DNA of 64,000 nucleotides from Salinisphaera dokdonensis. GTDB lineage: Bacteria; Pseudomonadota; Gammaproteobacteria; Nevskiales; Salinisphaeraceae. The number at the start of each line of letters is the position of its first letter. Position 1 is the first letter of the stretch. Below are positions 26,201 through 34,606 of the stretch, piece by piece. The notes beneath the pieces were generated by a model. That model did no database searches, was not told the origin of the DNA, and saw only the letters and a program-made list of their open reading frames with translations. Position numbers and translations under genes: made by a program. The stretch lies in the NCBI RefSeq assembly GCF_040361215.1, contig NZ_APND01000004.1, positions 248,001 to 312,000 of the forward strand, in the 5' to 3' direction.

Positions 26201-26954
26201 GCCACAAAAACGGCAATAGCTTCCCAGCCATGAACTTAGTCGTGAACGAGGCATCGTCCGGACGCGTGGTTGCACCTTGGCGGGCGACCAATGCCGTACT
26301 GACAGACTGTGTGGCCGCTATGTCTGGAACGTCCTTCAATACCTCCCGGGCCTGCACCCAGAAGTCTTTCGGCGGAACTTCGAGGTGGCCCAGGTTAATA
26401 CTGCTGACGTCGCTCGACTGTGCGATGTTCGCCAGCAAGTAATCCTGCAGCGTTAATACCGCACTCAGATCATTCTGAGCCGGTATGCCTCCCGTCTTTG
26501 CAAGGCGAAAGGCATCGACGAAATCCGGTATGCGCTCGATGGCGCTCCCGTACATCAAGCGATAAGCCGTGCCTTCGAAGCCGATTCGTACTTGCCCCCA
26601 ATCTGGTTCGGGAACGTAGTCGTCCAACATTGGGAACGTAGGCAGGAGCGCATACAAACGACTCAAGAATGCGCTGAACTCGACGTACTGGTTCAAACTG
26701 CGGTCGGCAAAGGCTGAGGCTTTCGCCGATACGAAGACGGACACCGCCAATGCCTGACGGCTTTGCGCAGAGATATTGGGTAACCATAGTTCGCCGACTA
26801 GCAACGCTAGGTAAGCATCAATCGCGCTGACCGAAGTGAGTTGAGCGAGGACCGCTGCAATACTGCGATCTAATTCCTTCTCGCTTTCGTTGACAGAACA
26901 CTTCGGCCCTCGAGCTCTGCTACGGCGTGGCTTCTTGCGCTTGAGCTTAGACAT
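23229..26954 (-). CDS. Large protein with C-terminal PD-(D/E)XK nuclease, unrecognised
   Basis: A protein of 1241 aa beginning with a lysine/arginine-rich tail (MSKLKRKKPRRSRARG). Most of the length has no motif I know. Residues 1113-1134 hold a clear PD-(D/E)XK site: VGDFDVL with D1115/D1117, then 14 residues later VECK with E1132 and K1134, and a helix rich in Arg after it. So it probably cuts nucleic acid. No P-loop was seen. It is divergent from a 572-aa unknown gene and lies between an Avs-like gene and Gabija. Size, nuclease end and setting suggest a new antiphage effector; that is inference. Confidence 0.7.
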   Translation of the reverse strand: MSKLKRKKPRRSRARGPKCSVNESEKELDRSIAAVLAQLTSVSAIDAYLALLVGELWLPNISAQSRQALAVSVFVSAKASAFADRSLNQYVEFSAFLSRLYALLPTFPMLDDYVPEPDWGQVRIGFEGTAYRLMYGSAIERIPDFVDAFRLAKTGGIPAQNDLSAVLTLQDYLLANIAQSSDVSSINLGHLEVPPKDFWVQAREVLKDVPDIAATQSVSTALVARQGATTRPDDASFTTKFMAGKLLPFLWLELEGRRFPVSPRNLCGVVIQYWEEREARPSRQLERETAKQTANFLAARFRSADVIPGPMRVSLRHSSLIDLQVSALLRMREVLWVVLILDVRRARDLSSAEERLRALIEEDDGLVAQDLATGRILHIPLREQSADAVRVLAVIVAPITGASVQLPRSPTLKTWFLIDLVSIVESVESMKDMEAYFAFVDANKESASPLAGPMDHFAAYRQSHGVLIGGAIRPSFIMLDPHGGSNFRFENLRDFWASAPSQFPDDDATTWSVEPTAGTLRRLINRSRPQLSWCADRVAPTLHFMLDGEAQDLELRHGKLLELFVHCVADAWNERAELFPASLLTETRIVTHCRANRDCLPLESGGESSIDPLLTGWSIRERNADSSVLEVHVDLSQVAFGLEDASDAQFEAFCAGEWLQGACEILGSSLDEQVLGALAETGNRAPRFTLSHSERTVDVPEHPDPTSADPEHFKLARRDLAMEFRAEGVKPGRYELKQAKSIIDKIRDRYRSIVHEHIRRFDQHGLIRYGVEQFDQLAENYDRESMRLRMSRSHEVDFDRTERQAKAHEEFVRTTRNVRYVLEFRYSSGIAGEIVPRVEDWQRLLAQVDWLLVLYGASDTLHNQLEVGGIDVDNDFIPEVFYQGGDDKAYQQEAANETLEHNIAEDRVSEMDGTEKQRLNTAFVDSFGFALSTLLQVLTVLSRWARANEAAPPLAWSYEAPKSDVVATLVAHFPEVSAVEAAAAVDFLTLDASGVRVLAGRDREEGDVPVWEHRKRVHRYAIRPLLQIKQDTLLWGAAAAYRAFGIWNGTFSDGYPPADFGYREIEDVARSIKRRIEYDLELRAAEVFSRHYRYFEHGIDFRSRFPQEGFDNVGDFDVLAYRPADNQWFMVECKYNKPPFCIKDARRLREEVFGRSPESGQLAKIARRRRFLEKHAPKILELLNWPAGAAVERRIEDLYVCPRIFPFMRRTPRIVSTQFVPLGKLDPLVRSRLYGGADPSE

Positions 26955-27069
26955 CGTCTTCTTTCGCCTGAAATCGGTTATTCGTGACTGTTACCGATTG
27001 AGCCCGCCGACGCAATTGCCATATCGCTATTGTACGAACGATGACTTTTTACCTCTGTCCGAGTCCCAC

Positions 27070-27231
27070 ATGTCGCTGCCATTTGCTGTCGGCGTGCGGC
27101 TTGTGCTCGCACATGGTGTCTACCATGTCGCCGAACGCATCGTGCGCCTGAATGAACTACTCGGGCACGATATCGAGAAAATGAACAATTCCTGTTGCGG
27201 TGCGCGGCGGTGCCATAGAAGATTGAAGTAA
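27070..27231 (+). CDS. Possible small protein (53 aa)
   Basis: The frame MSLPFAVGVRLVLAHGVYHV onward has a coding-like hydrophobic/amphipathic pattern for 40 residues, then an Arg/Cys tail. It lies in the gap between the divergent 1241-aa and 572-aa genes, 102 bp before the latter and on the same strand. There is no clear ribosome site. It could be a small partner or a remnant. Confidence 0.25.
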   Translation: MSLPFAVGVRLVLAHGVYHVAERIVRLNELLGHDIEKMNNSCCGARRCHRRLK

Positions 27232-27333
27232 TAGGGATCGCACGCGCACTACAGGAACGTGTGCTCGCGGACGTAATCGACCAAAGCAGGGGCTGCCTGC
27301 CAAAGCCGTGGCCATATCGTTTGGAGGGAAGGA

Positions 27334-29052
27334 ATGCGGCGATTCGATAGAACGGCTCTGGGCGCCCTGGCGTGGTCTCCGGGAAAAGAAGACGCGGCCG
27401 CATGGTTGCTCGGTGCCGAGGCCTCTGTTGATTTCCTGCGAGATAACGCCACGCGCGATGAACTCATGATCTACGCTAGTGGTGGCGCGGTCCTGGTACA
27501 TGGCGTACTCGCACCGGCCAAGAAGGTGACTCCGCCAGACCACGACGACTTGAGGGGTGCCTACCTTATGCCGGAGGACGCGTGGTGCATTCAACGAGCT
27601 TGGGGCGGTGATCAAGGTCATCGAATGTACCTCGAGCCGCCTCTTAGCAGCGCGGGCTGCAAATCCCTAGTGGGTGGTGAGAAGCTGATTTACCGCCGTT
27701 CGTTTAACGCTGTGACCAAAGACGCCCCGCCTGTTGAACTGAGTCAGAAACTGGTGCACAGCTTGGGGCTGTACTGGGTCGAAGAGCGAAATGCGTATTG
27801 TCGACTCGATAATCGCGGCGATATCGAAGACGTTATCCGGGTGATCTGGTTCAAGGGGCCACCAATGGAGCCCGACATGGCGGTGGTGACCATCCTGATC
27901 GAGGACTTGGCCACTTACATGACACTAGCTCACATGGCGCTCGTGCTGAAATTCGATTTCACTCGCTTTGATCCCAAGAACTTCGACGGCTGGCATCAGG
28001 GGCCTCTGTCAGGCAAGAAGTCGGCGCCAGACCTGTTCTACGACGTGGGTTACTCGGCGAACGCCAGCTATGCCAACGGCACCATGATTCTACGCTCCAA
28101 AGTCACGGTCGACCAACTCGTTCAGGCGTGGAGGGAAGAAGAGGACGAATCCAAAAAGCAGTACGCCATCTTCAAGATCTTCGACTGGAAGAACCAGCGC
28201 CAGATAGAAACATCTTGCGGTCCAGACCACTTGTCGAACTACTTCGAAAAGTCCGACAAGCCTTTCGAGATCTCACCAGCATTCTTTCGCCCCGAGGTGC
28301 TCACGCGATTCAAGAACGATCCTGAAAAGTACGATTTGGAAGACCGGAGTATCGGGTGCCGAAATGCTTGGTACCTTAAGACCTACGACATCAATGAAGC
28401 CGGACAGGTCCACACGTACGTCGGTTACCTGGCCAAGCTGCCGTACGAGGAGCAGGTGTATTGGCAGTCATTCAACGAATGGCCCAAGGCACCGATTTCC
28501 AAGCGTGCCTACGAGAATGATTTCGAAGGTAAGTGGAGCAGCGAGTACGATCCTTTGCAGATGCTGAAGTACAAAATCCGCCAGCTCGACCAGAATCCAC
28601 CCGCGTGGTGGAAGGTTCGCGGCGACGAGTTGATAGACGTCGTCCACTATCCGGCGACCGATTCAGTGTCCGAGTGGGGTGACGAGATCCTCGCGCTAGA
28701 CCAGCTCTTGGTCGAAGGCTTCCTCGCAAAGCCTTTGAAGACGCTCGCGGTTAACGCCGGTCGCGAGATCGAAAAGGGTTGGCAATCGTTGCGCTTGCTG
28801 CAGGATTATCTGGAAGCACGAGGTCGTGTCCCTGAGGAGGCGAGAGCGGTGCTAGAGCCACTGGCCCGTTTGCATGAGCTGCGCAGCGTCCTGAAAGGCC
28901 ACGGCGCCCCTTCGCAGCGTACGGCCGCTTCTAAGAGAGCGCGCAAAGACCACGGCACGTTGCGCGCACAGTTCACTGCCTTGGCGGGCGAATGCGACGA
29001 CACATTCGTTTCTGTACTAAGAGCATTCGACACGCCGATCAAGCTAGGCTAG
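27334..29052 (+). CDS. Hypothetical 572-aa protein of the defence island
   Basis: A soluble protein with a strong GGAGGG ribosome site before the ATG. No P-loop, nuclease or toxin motif was recognised. It is rich in aromatic residues (for example AWCIQRAWGGD and YWQSFNEWPKA), suggesting a large beta-rich globular body, and ends in a helical region (residues about 470-572). It is transcribed away from the 1241-aa nuclease gene, across a 380-bp gap, and is followed by Gabija. The divergent pairing suggests a functional unit, with this protein as a sensor or regulator; nothing in the sequence proves that. Confidence 0.6.
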   Translation: MRRFDRTALGALAWSPGKEDAAAWLLGAEASVDFLRDNATRDELMIYASGGAVLVHGVLAPAKKVTPPDHDDLRGAYLMPEDAWCIQRAWGGDQGHRMYLEPPLSSAGCKSLVGGEKLIYRRSFNAVTKDAPPVELSQKLVHSLGLYWVEERNAYCRLDNRGDIEDVIRVIWFKGPPMEPDMAVVTILIEDLATYMTLAHMALVLKFDFTRFDPKNFDGWHQGPLSGKKSAPDLFYDVGYSANASYANGTMILRSKVTVDQLVQAWREEEDESKKQYAIFKIFDWKNQRQIETSCGPDHLSNYFEKSDKPFEISPAFFRPEVLTRFKNDPEKYDLEDRSIGCRNAWYLKTYDINEAGQVHTYVGYLAKLPYEEQVYWQSFNEWPKAPISKRAYENDFEGKWSSEYDPLQMLKYKIRQLDQNPPAWWKVRGDELIDVVHYPATDSVSEWGDEILALDQLLVEGFLAKPLKTLAVNAGREIEKGWQSLRLLQDYLEARGRVPEEARAVLEPLARLHELRSVLKGHGAPSQRTAASKRARKDHGTLRAQFTALAGECDDTFVSVLRAFDTPIKLG

Positions 29053-29171
29053 GGCGCGGACGTCGGGGCTTGAGATATCGACACCTATTAGGCGTTGATA
29101 CGATCGCACAGCTAGCCGATGACGTTGGGAACGTGGTCATGATCCGCGCTTAACGTTCAGATGTCTGCTTC

Positions 29172-29187
29172 GGGTCGCAATCGGCCA
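29172..29187 (+). repeat. 16-bp direct repeat, right copy
   Basis: Second copy of GGGTCGCAATCGGCCA, in the 167-bp gap between the 572-aa gene and the end of gajB. See the left copy at 22952-22967. Confidence 0.45.
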
Positions 29188-29219
29188 AGAGAAGCCATTT
29201 CAGCGGTTCGGACTGGAAC

Positions 29220-30956
29220 TTAATTGGGACCCATTGCATTTAATTGTTGGAACCCGCGTTTGAGCAATTCAGGCCTCAGGCCTTCCAGCGAATTCGCGGG
29301 TACGCCAAGCCAAAGGAGATTGCGCGCGCGGGTTGCGGCAACATAGCCAATGCGCCCGAGCTCGGTATCTACACCAGCCAAGAACGCGTTGACGTGCGGC
29401 CGACTTGCCAGATACATCACTGCATCAAGGCTTTCGCCCTTTGCTTGGTGAACTGTATCCACGCGAATGCGTGGCGCATCGTTGTTTTCGGCCAGATCAG
29501 CAGCGAAACTCAAAGGTGCATTGGACAAACCCCTTCTCGCGAGCTTGTTGCCTAGATTTGCGGCACTAGCCATCCCATGGGCCTGCGCTATTTGCGCCAG
29601 CAGTGCCCTCGTCCTTTGCAGTAGCGTCGGGTGCCATTCTGTATCCCCGAGCAAGGTCGCAGAAGGGAGTCCTGAATGCGGGTCGCGTGTATACGCCCAG
29701 AGTAACCGGAGAAGATCACGGTCATCCGGATAGCGCGCGGGCTGCGTGAGCCTTGCGACGAGGCCCTGTGGCGGGTCCGCCAGCAGGTTGACAATGCCGG
29801 CTGCCACCAGCTTGAATGCACCGTGATAGTCCCGATGCCGGTCACGAAGGATTGCGGCTCGCGCGAGGGTCTTGACTTTCCCTCGGCCCGGTGCATCTTG
29901 ATTGCCGGCGAGTCTGTCGGCCATGTCCCTGCCGCGACAGAGGACTGCAGAGCGCTCGATCTCAAGTCCGGCTTCTAGAACTGCCACTCGAAACGCAGCG
30001 ACGAGGTTTTCCCGTTCAGCTTCGCGATAAGGCACGAAGTAGGCGCCATGTTTACTATCGGGCGCGTCCCTGTTTGCGATGTCATTGCGCGCCGACAATT
30101 GGTTAGCCAAATCCACTACCGCGGGCACGGATCGGTAGTTTCGGGTGAGCCCGAGATCGTCCACACCTTCCCGTTGACTGTATTGAGTCAGGAATGTGCC
30201 GTTTGCGCCTGCGAATTCATAAATGCCTTGGTTCGGGTCGCCGATGAGCGAGACACTGCAGCCTGCGCCGATAAGCTGCTCAATGATGGCTTGATGCACC
30301 GTACCAATGTCCTGCGCCTCGTCGATGAGGATATGCGGATAGCGGTGGGCTAAGGCGCGGAGAATTCTAGGCTGATGTATCAGAGTGCGATAGCACCAAT
30401 AGCGCCCGAGGTTATGTGTGTATGCACCTACTTCCCCAAGGCGATGAACAATTTGTTGCGCCAGCTCGCTGTTCAGCCTATACGCGCGATTGTTGCGCGA
30501 GTAGAAGAAGTAGATTCCGCCGTCGTCAATTCCGACCTGCACTTTTGTGATTTCGAGCGGATAAGTATTCGTGGGTAAAGTGAAGCCAGCCAAGAAAGCT
30601 TCTCCGCCCGTAACGAGAAATGCTGCTTGCTGCGCTCCCATAGTCCGATAGGCATGTGTGCGTAGCACGTGGCTGGTGATGAACCCATCAAGCGTGCTGA
30701 TCTCGACGCGGTTGGACGCGACTGCAGCGGACGCGTTTTCGATTAAGCTTCGGTATTCCTGCCTGAAGGTGTCCACGGCGACGTTTGAGAACGATAGGAG
30801 AGCGACCCGGCCGCGATGATCGCCGAGTTGCCTACGCATCTGTGCGAGCCGACGCACAGCCGTGAAGGTCTTACCGCTGCCGGCGCAGGCAATCACTGAT
30901 AGCGGTGTCATCGGCGCGTCGATGATCCCCAGCTGCTCGTCAGAGGGTTGGATCAC
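29220..30956 (-). CDS. gajB: Gabija protein B, UvrD-like helicase
   Basis: A superfamily 1 helicase of 578 aa. Walker A ACAGSGKT is at residues 23-30, Walker B DEAQD at 212-216, motif III GDPNQGIYEF at 239-248 and RNYRS at 272-276. Late motifs VDTVHQAKGESLDAV and YVAATRARNLLW are present, so all core motifs are intact. It is longer than the roughly 494-aa Bacillus GajB, with the extra length spread through the 2B-like region. The ATG overlaps the gajA stop by 4 bp. In Gabija, GajB joins a GajA tetramer and is thought to respond to DNA ends and nucleotide depletion. Confidence 0.88.
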   Translation of the reverse strand: MIQPSDEQLGIIDAPMTPLSVIACAGSGKTFTAVRRLAQMRRQLGDHRGRVALLSFSNVAVDTFRQEYRSLIENASAAVASNRVEISTLDGFITSHVLRTHAYRTMGAQQAAFLVTGGEAFLAGFTLPTNTYPLEITKVQVGIDDGGIYFFYSRNNRAYRLNSELAQQIVHRLGEVGAYTHNLGRYWCYRTLIHQPRILRALAHRYPHILIDEAQDIGTVHQAIIEQLIGAGCSVSLIGDPNQGIYEFAGANGTFLTQYSQREGVDDLGLTRNYRSVPAVVDLANQLSARNDIANRDAPDSKHGAYFVPYREAERENLVAAFRVAVLEAGLEIERSAVLCRGRDMADRLAGNQDAPGRGKVKTLARAAILRDRHRDYHGAFKLVAAGIVNLLADPPQGLVARLTQPARYPDDRDLLRLLWAYTRDPHSGLPSATLLGDTEWHPTLLQRTRALLAQIAQAHGMASAANLGNKLARRGLSNAPLSFAADLAENNDAPRIRVDTVHQAKGESLDAVMYLASRPHVNAFLAGVDTELGRIGYVAATRARNLLWLGVPANSLEGLRPELLKRGFQQLNAMGPN

Positions 30957-32719
30957 TGCTCGACTTGTTCGTGTTGTTCATTGTTCTGCACCTGACACGC
31001 GTGGCCAATCGCTTCGCAAATGTAGTCAGGCACTACGAAATCCGCGCCACTAGTTATCACCTGTGCAAGTGCTTGGCTGAAGCGCCCTTTTTGCACGTTG
31101 TTCTGCCGGCGTTCAAACATACCGCAGAAAAGTGCGCGCGCCTCGGCTGCGTCTCCTTCTGCCTCCTCGACAGCCGCTGCTACCTTTTCGCAGATTTTAG
31201 GATGTATTTCTTCGAGTGCCGCCAACATAGCCGTGCGGTTGACGGCATACAGGGCCAAATCATATTCGAACGTCTTGAGCCCATGGAAAATCTTTACTAA
31301 GGCATCCTCGTTTTCTTGCATTCTGGCAGTGTTATCCGAGACCTTAATCACGTCGCCGGGTGCGGGATAGACTGCCACAGGCTCCCCGTCATCGTCGGAT
31401 TCACCTACTGGGTCAGCGTCGGTCACAACCGCAACCGGTGTCTTTAATGCCTGCTCGCCGAACAACGGCAAGAACGAGTCGAAATTCAGGCCTTCGACAC
31501 TGATCAGACTGACGCCGTGATCGCGCAGCTTGTATCCGCACTTATCTGCGAGCACGCCCATTAGCATCAACTCAGAAGCGCCTTCGACAAAAATGACGCG
31601 GCGAGCAAAGAACAGCTCGGCGCGCGTTACATCTAAATAGCGTTCCAGTTTCTCTCGCTTGTTTTTCTCGAAGGGAATCGTTCGTGGAAAGAACGTTTCT
31701 ATGGATGTTCCCGTATCGACCAGGCAAGCGAGGCTGTCTAGGTTGGCGATACTGGCGAAATTCGGAGAGTGGCTAGTGACGAACAATTGGACAGGCTTTT
31801 CACCTTCGACAGCCGGGATCGTTTCCAGGTAGTTGAGTAGCACCGCTTGGAGCTGTGGGTGCAGGTGCGCTTCCGGCTCCTCGATAATCAGGCTGCGGTA
31901 GTTCGCTTCCGGGTTCTTGGCCAGCTCACTGAGCACCACAGCCATGAATATCAGATTATTGAAGCCGAGTCCGTTCTGCTCGATCTCGAAAGCGTCCACC
32001 AACAGCGATAGGCGCGAAGCAAGTCGTTGGAAATCGGTGCCGCTCAGTTCGACGTCTAACGATTGGGCGAGCTGCGGGCCGAGCATTGTGTCGTGGCGGC
32101 CTTTAATCGCAGCGTGCGTTTTGACGATTGGCTCGTATTCCTTCAGTTCATGGTCAAGCCTTTTTAACGCCTCGTTGATTCCGTCGCGGCCGGCATCATC
32201 AGAGAGAAGCTGTAACAACCGTGACAATTGGCTGGTGCGGTTTGGCTTAAGTCCCTGCGAGGCATCACGCAATGGCGGCAGGTAGACGCCACGAAGGTTT
32301 TCCAACATGTCTGTTGTCAAGCCCACGTCTTCGTGGTCCCCGCACCAGCGTTTGGCACGAAGCCTTCCGGCCTTGTCCGCTTCCGAGTAGCGAATGGCGA
32401 TATGAGCTTCAAGCTTGCCGTCCGCGCGAGGCTTCAGGGCTGCTAGGAAATCTGCTTCGTCGTCCGGATCTAGATCGCGAAAGATGTACCGAAACTCAAT
32501 GTTGCCGGGCGGCACGCCGTCTATAGGCCGATGTATGTCTTCGGCGTCTAGTCTCGGGAATGGCCCGTCATATCCTGCTAGCAGGGCGCGCAGCGAATCT
32601 ATCACGGCGGTCTTGCCAGCGTTGTTAGAACCGACGAGAACGTTCAATCCTGGTTGGAAGCTCAGCTCAACCTTCCGCAGTTTTCTGAAGTTGAAAATCT
32701 TCAGTTCGGCCAGATACAC
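30953..32719 (-). CDS. gajA: Gabija protein A, OLD-family nuclease
   Basis: A protein of 588 aa with an ABC-type ATPase and a TOPRIM nuclease. Walker A GSNNAGKT is at residues 30-37, Walker B SLIIEEPEAHLHP at 276-288 and the H-loop VTSHSP at 314-319. The TOPRIM part has FVEGASE at 377-383 (E379 being the metal-binding glutamate) and TDADP at 433-437. An AGGGG site precedes the ATG. GajA is a sequence-specific nicking endonuclease held inactive by ATP. It is first in the operon with gajB, which is the standard Gabija order. No inactivating change was seen. Confidence 0.9.
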   Translation of the reverse strand: MYLAELKIFNFRKLRKVELSFQPGLNVLVGSNNAGKTAVIDSLRALLAGYDGPFPRLDAEDIHRPIDGVPPGNIEFRYIFRDLDPDDEADFLAALKPRADGKLEAHIAIRYSEADKAGRLRAKRWCGDHEDVGLTTDMLENLRGVYLPPLRDASQGLKPNRTSQLSRLLQLLSDDAGRDGINEALKRLDHELKEYEPIVKTHAAIKGRHDTMLGPQLAQSLDVELSGTDFQRLASRLSLLVDAFEIEQNGLGFNNLIFMAVVLSELAKNPEANYRSLIIEEPEAHLHPQLQAVLLNYLETIPAVEGEKPVQLFVTSHSPNFASIANLDSLACLVDTGTSIETFFPRTIPFEKNKREKLERYLDVTRAELFFARRVIFVEGASELMLMGVLADKCGYKLRDHGVSLISVEGLNFDSFLPLFGEQALKTPVAVVTDADPVGESDDDGEPVAVYPAPGDVIKVSDNTARMQENEDALVKIFHGLKTFEYDLALYAVNRTAMLAALEEIHPKICEKVAAAVEEAEGDAAEARALFCGMFERRQNNVQKGRFSQALAQVITSGADFVVPDYICEAIGHACQVQNNEQHEQVEQ

Positions 32720-32865
32720 GGTTACCCCTAATTCGCCCCAACGCTCTGATACTCCTTGTTGAATACAAGGGGAGTCAAGCTGCTCAGATAGCCGCCGGAC
32801 GCTAGACCGTGCGGTAAGAAGCGCTTATTGGACGTAGACGTGTTCGGAGCCGCGTTATGTGACCG

Positions 32866-33305
32866 CTATGACCGGCCTGATCCAATGCGCCCGTCGAAAA
32901 CAAATGCCACGTTGTCGCTGACGGTTAAATCTGCCATCGCAGGATGGAGAACGTTGATCAGATAGTTCCAAGCGTACGGCACAACAACCGATGGCACCCG
33001 TAGAAGCGACTTGTCGCCAGCATCGAGCCATGCCTGCCCGACATCGATGGGATCGTTCGGCACATGCGCAACACGCTCGACGTCGCCTCCCGGCACGTCG
33101 AGCACGATCAGCCGATGCGCGAGCCGCGCACTCGCCAAGTCGATGCCGCCATGAACGAGCTTCTCGAAACCCGCGAGCGCGGGATGCTCCGCTGTGTAGA
33201 TCGCCGGATACCCCACAGGCGCAACCGTCCGCCGTAGAGTTCAGCGCCCTTTCCGCTTAGATCCTCGTCATAGCGTTGCAGTGCGACGCGATATAACCGC
33301 ATCAA
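32866..33305 (-). pseudogene. RES-domain toxin, frameshifted
   Basis: The start MMRLYRVALQRYDEDLSGKG and LYGGR are in one frame, and VGYPAIYTAEHPALAGFEKL onward to LRVPSVVVP and YLINVLHP is in another. Together they make a RES domain with its Arg, Glu and Ser positions. The frames change near 33217-33224, where eight bases stand in place of the nine expected, consistent with loss of one base. RES toxins degrade NAD+. The ATG overlaps the antitoxin stop (ATGA), as in intact RES-Xre operons. A sequencing error is the alternative explanation. Confidence 0.75.
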
Positions 33306-33763
33306 GCATCAACGCCGTAAATCATCCGGCCCAGCAACTGTTCGACCCACTCGGTACCGCTTTCCGTATCCATCAGGGTGACCGGGGCTTCGTCTTCGAA
33401 TACCGGATTCGGGATATTAAGCCAATGCATCGCGCGATCGCGGTCGCCGAAAGCCTCCTCTGCAAGCGCGATGATCTTGGCCGCGCGCAGCACAACCTCA
33501 GAAACCCGCTTTGATAGTCGCTTCGATTTGCTCTTGCCAGCCGAAATCAGCGTCGTGCGTGGTACGACCTAATCGAACAGCCGGTTCGGCACGCCGCTAT
33601 GCTCACGCGCGTACTGGGCACTGGCCACAGGCAGTCCTTCACGAATAACGCTTCTGACCTTGGCCGGGTCGCCCAGCTCGCGAGCAGACAACTGGACGAA
33701 TCGTGCACCGCCCAGCAGGGCGAGCGTGCGTTCGCTACGACTCATCTCTACGTTCACGCTCAT
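33302..33763 (-). pseudogene. Xre/MbcA-ParS-type antitoxin with in-frame stop
   Basis: Read in a single frame from about MSVNVEMSRSERTLALLGG, the protein passes through VRSVIREGLPVASAQYAREH and NRLFD, meets TAG (33569-33571), then continues in the same frame as VVPRTTLISAGKSKSKRLS and on to ALAEEAFGDRDRAMHWL and the typical C-terminal domain. This is the usual DUF2384 antitoxin partner of RES toxins. One nonsense change splits it before the helix region. It precedes and overlaps the toxin pseudogene, so both halves of the pair are damaged. Confidence 0.7.
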
Positions 33764-33838
33764 GGCGATTACATCGGTGTCGCGATCGTCATTATATTCC
33801 GACGATCTCAACATTGCGGAGCAATCCAATACCGCTAC

Positions 33839-33988
33839 TTATTCCGACGCCAGCACCATGGGTATGAGCATGTTAATCAACACGCCGGGAAACGCGTCAT
33901 CGTACTGTCCGATCAGAACATCAACGGCGTCATCGTTGGCCGGCGCGAAGAAGGTCGGTTCGTCAATGGTTTCAAGGACTGCACTCAC
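33839..33988 (-). CDS. Short orphan frame, possible gene remnant (49 aa)
   Basis: A GTG-started frame reads VSAVLETIDEPTFFAPAND and continues to GVLINMLIPMVLASE before TAA. The composition looks coding, with an acidic start and a hydrophobic end, but there is no ribosome site and no family match. It lies between a terminator and the decayed antitoxin, so it could be the tail of a lost gene. Confidence 0.3.
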   Translation of the reverse strand: MSAVLETIDEPTFFAPANDDAVDVLIGQYDDAFPGVLINMLIPMVLASE

Positions 33989-34051
33989 GGTGGTTGCTTT
34001 AGCTGTTGAGGTTCAGCTCAAAGCTAAAAGGGGTCGGCATTTCTGCAAGAC

Positions 34052-34084
34052 AAAAAAACGCCGGCCGGGCTACCGGTCGGCGTT
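34052..34084 (-). terminator. Intrinsic terminator
   Basis: On the minus strand AACGCCGACCGG pairs with CCGGCCGGCGTT (one G-T pair) around a 4-nt loop and runs into seven Ts. It lies 23 bp after the stop of the small membrane protein at 34108-34569. Confidence 0.88.
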
Positions 34085-34107
34085 CTCTCGAACTCAGGGG
34101 AATTGCA

Positions 34108-34569
34108 CTAGATCTTGTAAATCTCGACATTCTGGAAATAACGATAGGTGTCGTGGTCACGCCGAGGATTTACCGTGCCCGCGACCTCCACCAAGCAACC
34201 ATCATCGAGCACGTAACAATCGCTGGCCTTTCGATCCAGCGGATCGAGAAGGCCTTTGGCACGCAGATCACCCGCCACACGGTTCTCGCGCAGCAGCTTA
34301 GAAAACTCTGCGTAGGTCAGCTTCTGAATGCGCGCGAAGATTCGTTTGTCACGCCTGACCACCAGCCACGCCAAAGCTATGGTCGGCACATTTGTGGCCA
34401 AGGGAAGGAAGAACGATCGAATATGGAACCCCGGCACCACGGACAGCTCGAAAATCAAAACTGCATCGAGAAAAAGAGCGATCGGGATACACAATATGAG
34501 AAGCAGCTTTAGTGGTATACCGATGCGCCGTGCCCGCTTTAGCTGTTTGTAGGTGATCGTCTTATCCAT
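34108..34569 (-). CDS. Two-helix membrane protein, unknown
   Basis: The protein has 153 aa from the ATG MDKTITYKQLKRARR, with GAGG about 9 nt upstream; upstream in-frame residues belong to the overlapping end of the next gene. Two membrane helices lie near residues 20-42 and 52-75. The C-terminal half is soluble and ends in a small beta-rich part (DDGCLVEVAGTVNPRRD). The family is unknown. It is 37 bp downstream of the EEP nuclease gene and shares its terminator. Confidence 0.6.
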   Translation of the reverse strand: MDKTITYKQLKRARRIGIPLKLLLILCIPIALFLDAVLIFELSVVPGFHIRSFFLPLATNVPTIALAWLVVRRDKRIFARIQKLTYAEFSKLLRENRVAGDLRAKGLLDPLDRKASDCYVLDDGCLVEVAGTVNPRRDHDTYRYFQNVEIYKI

Positions 34570-34606
34570 GGTCGTTGCCTCGGTGTTGTTATCGTTCTCG
34601 TTTGAT

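Noticed and set aside
27249..27467. Minus-strand frame ending in a coding-like stretch opposite the start of the 572-aa gene
   Set aside because: The plus-strand gene has a much stronger start site and coding pattern; the frame is best seen as a shadow, although a gene remnant in the gap is not excluded.
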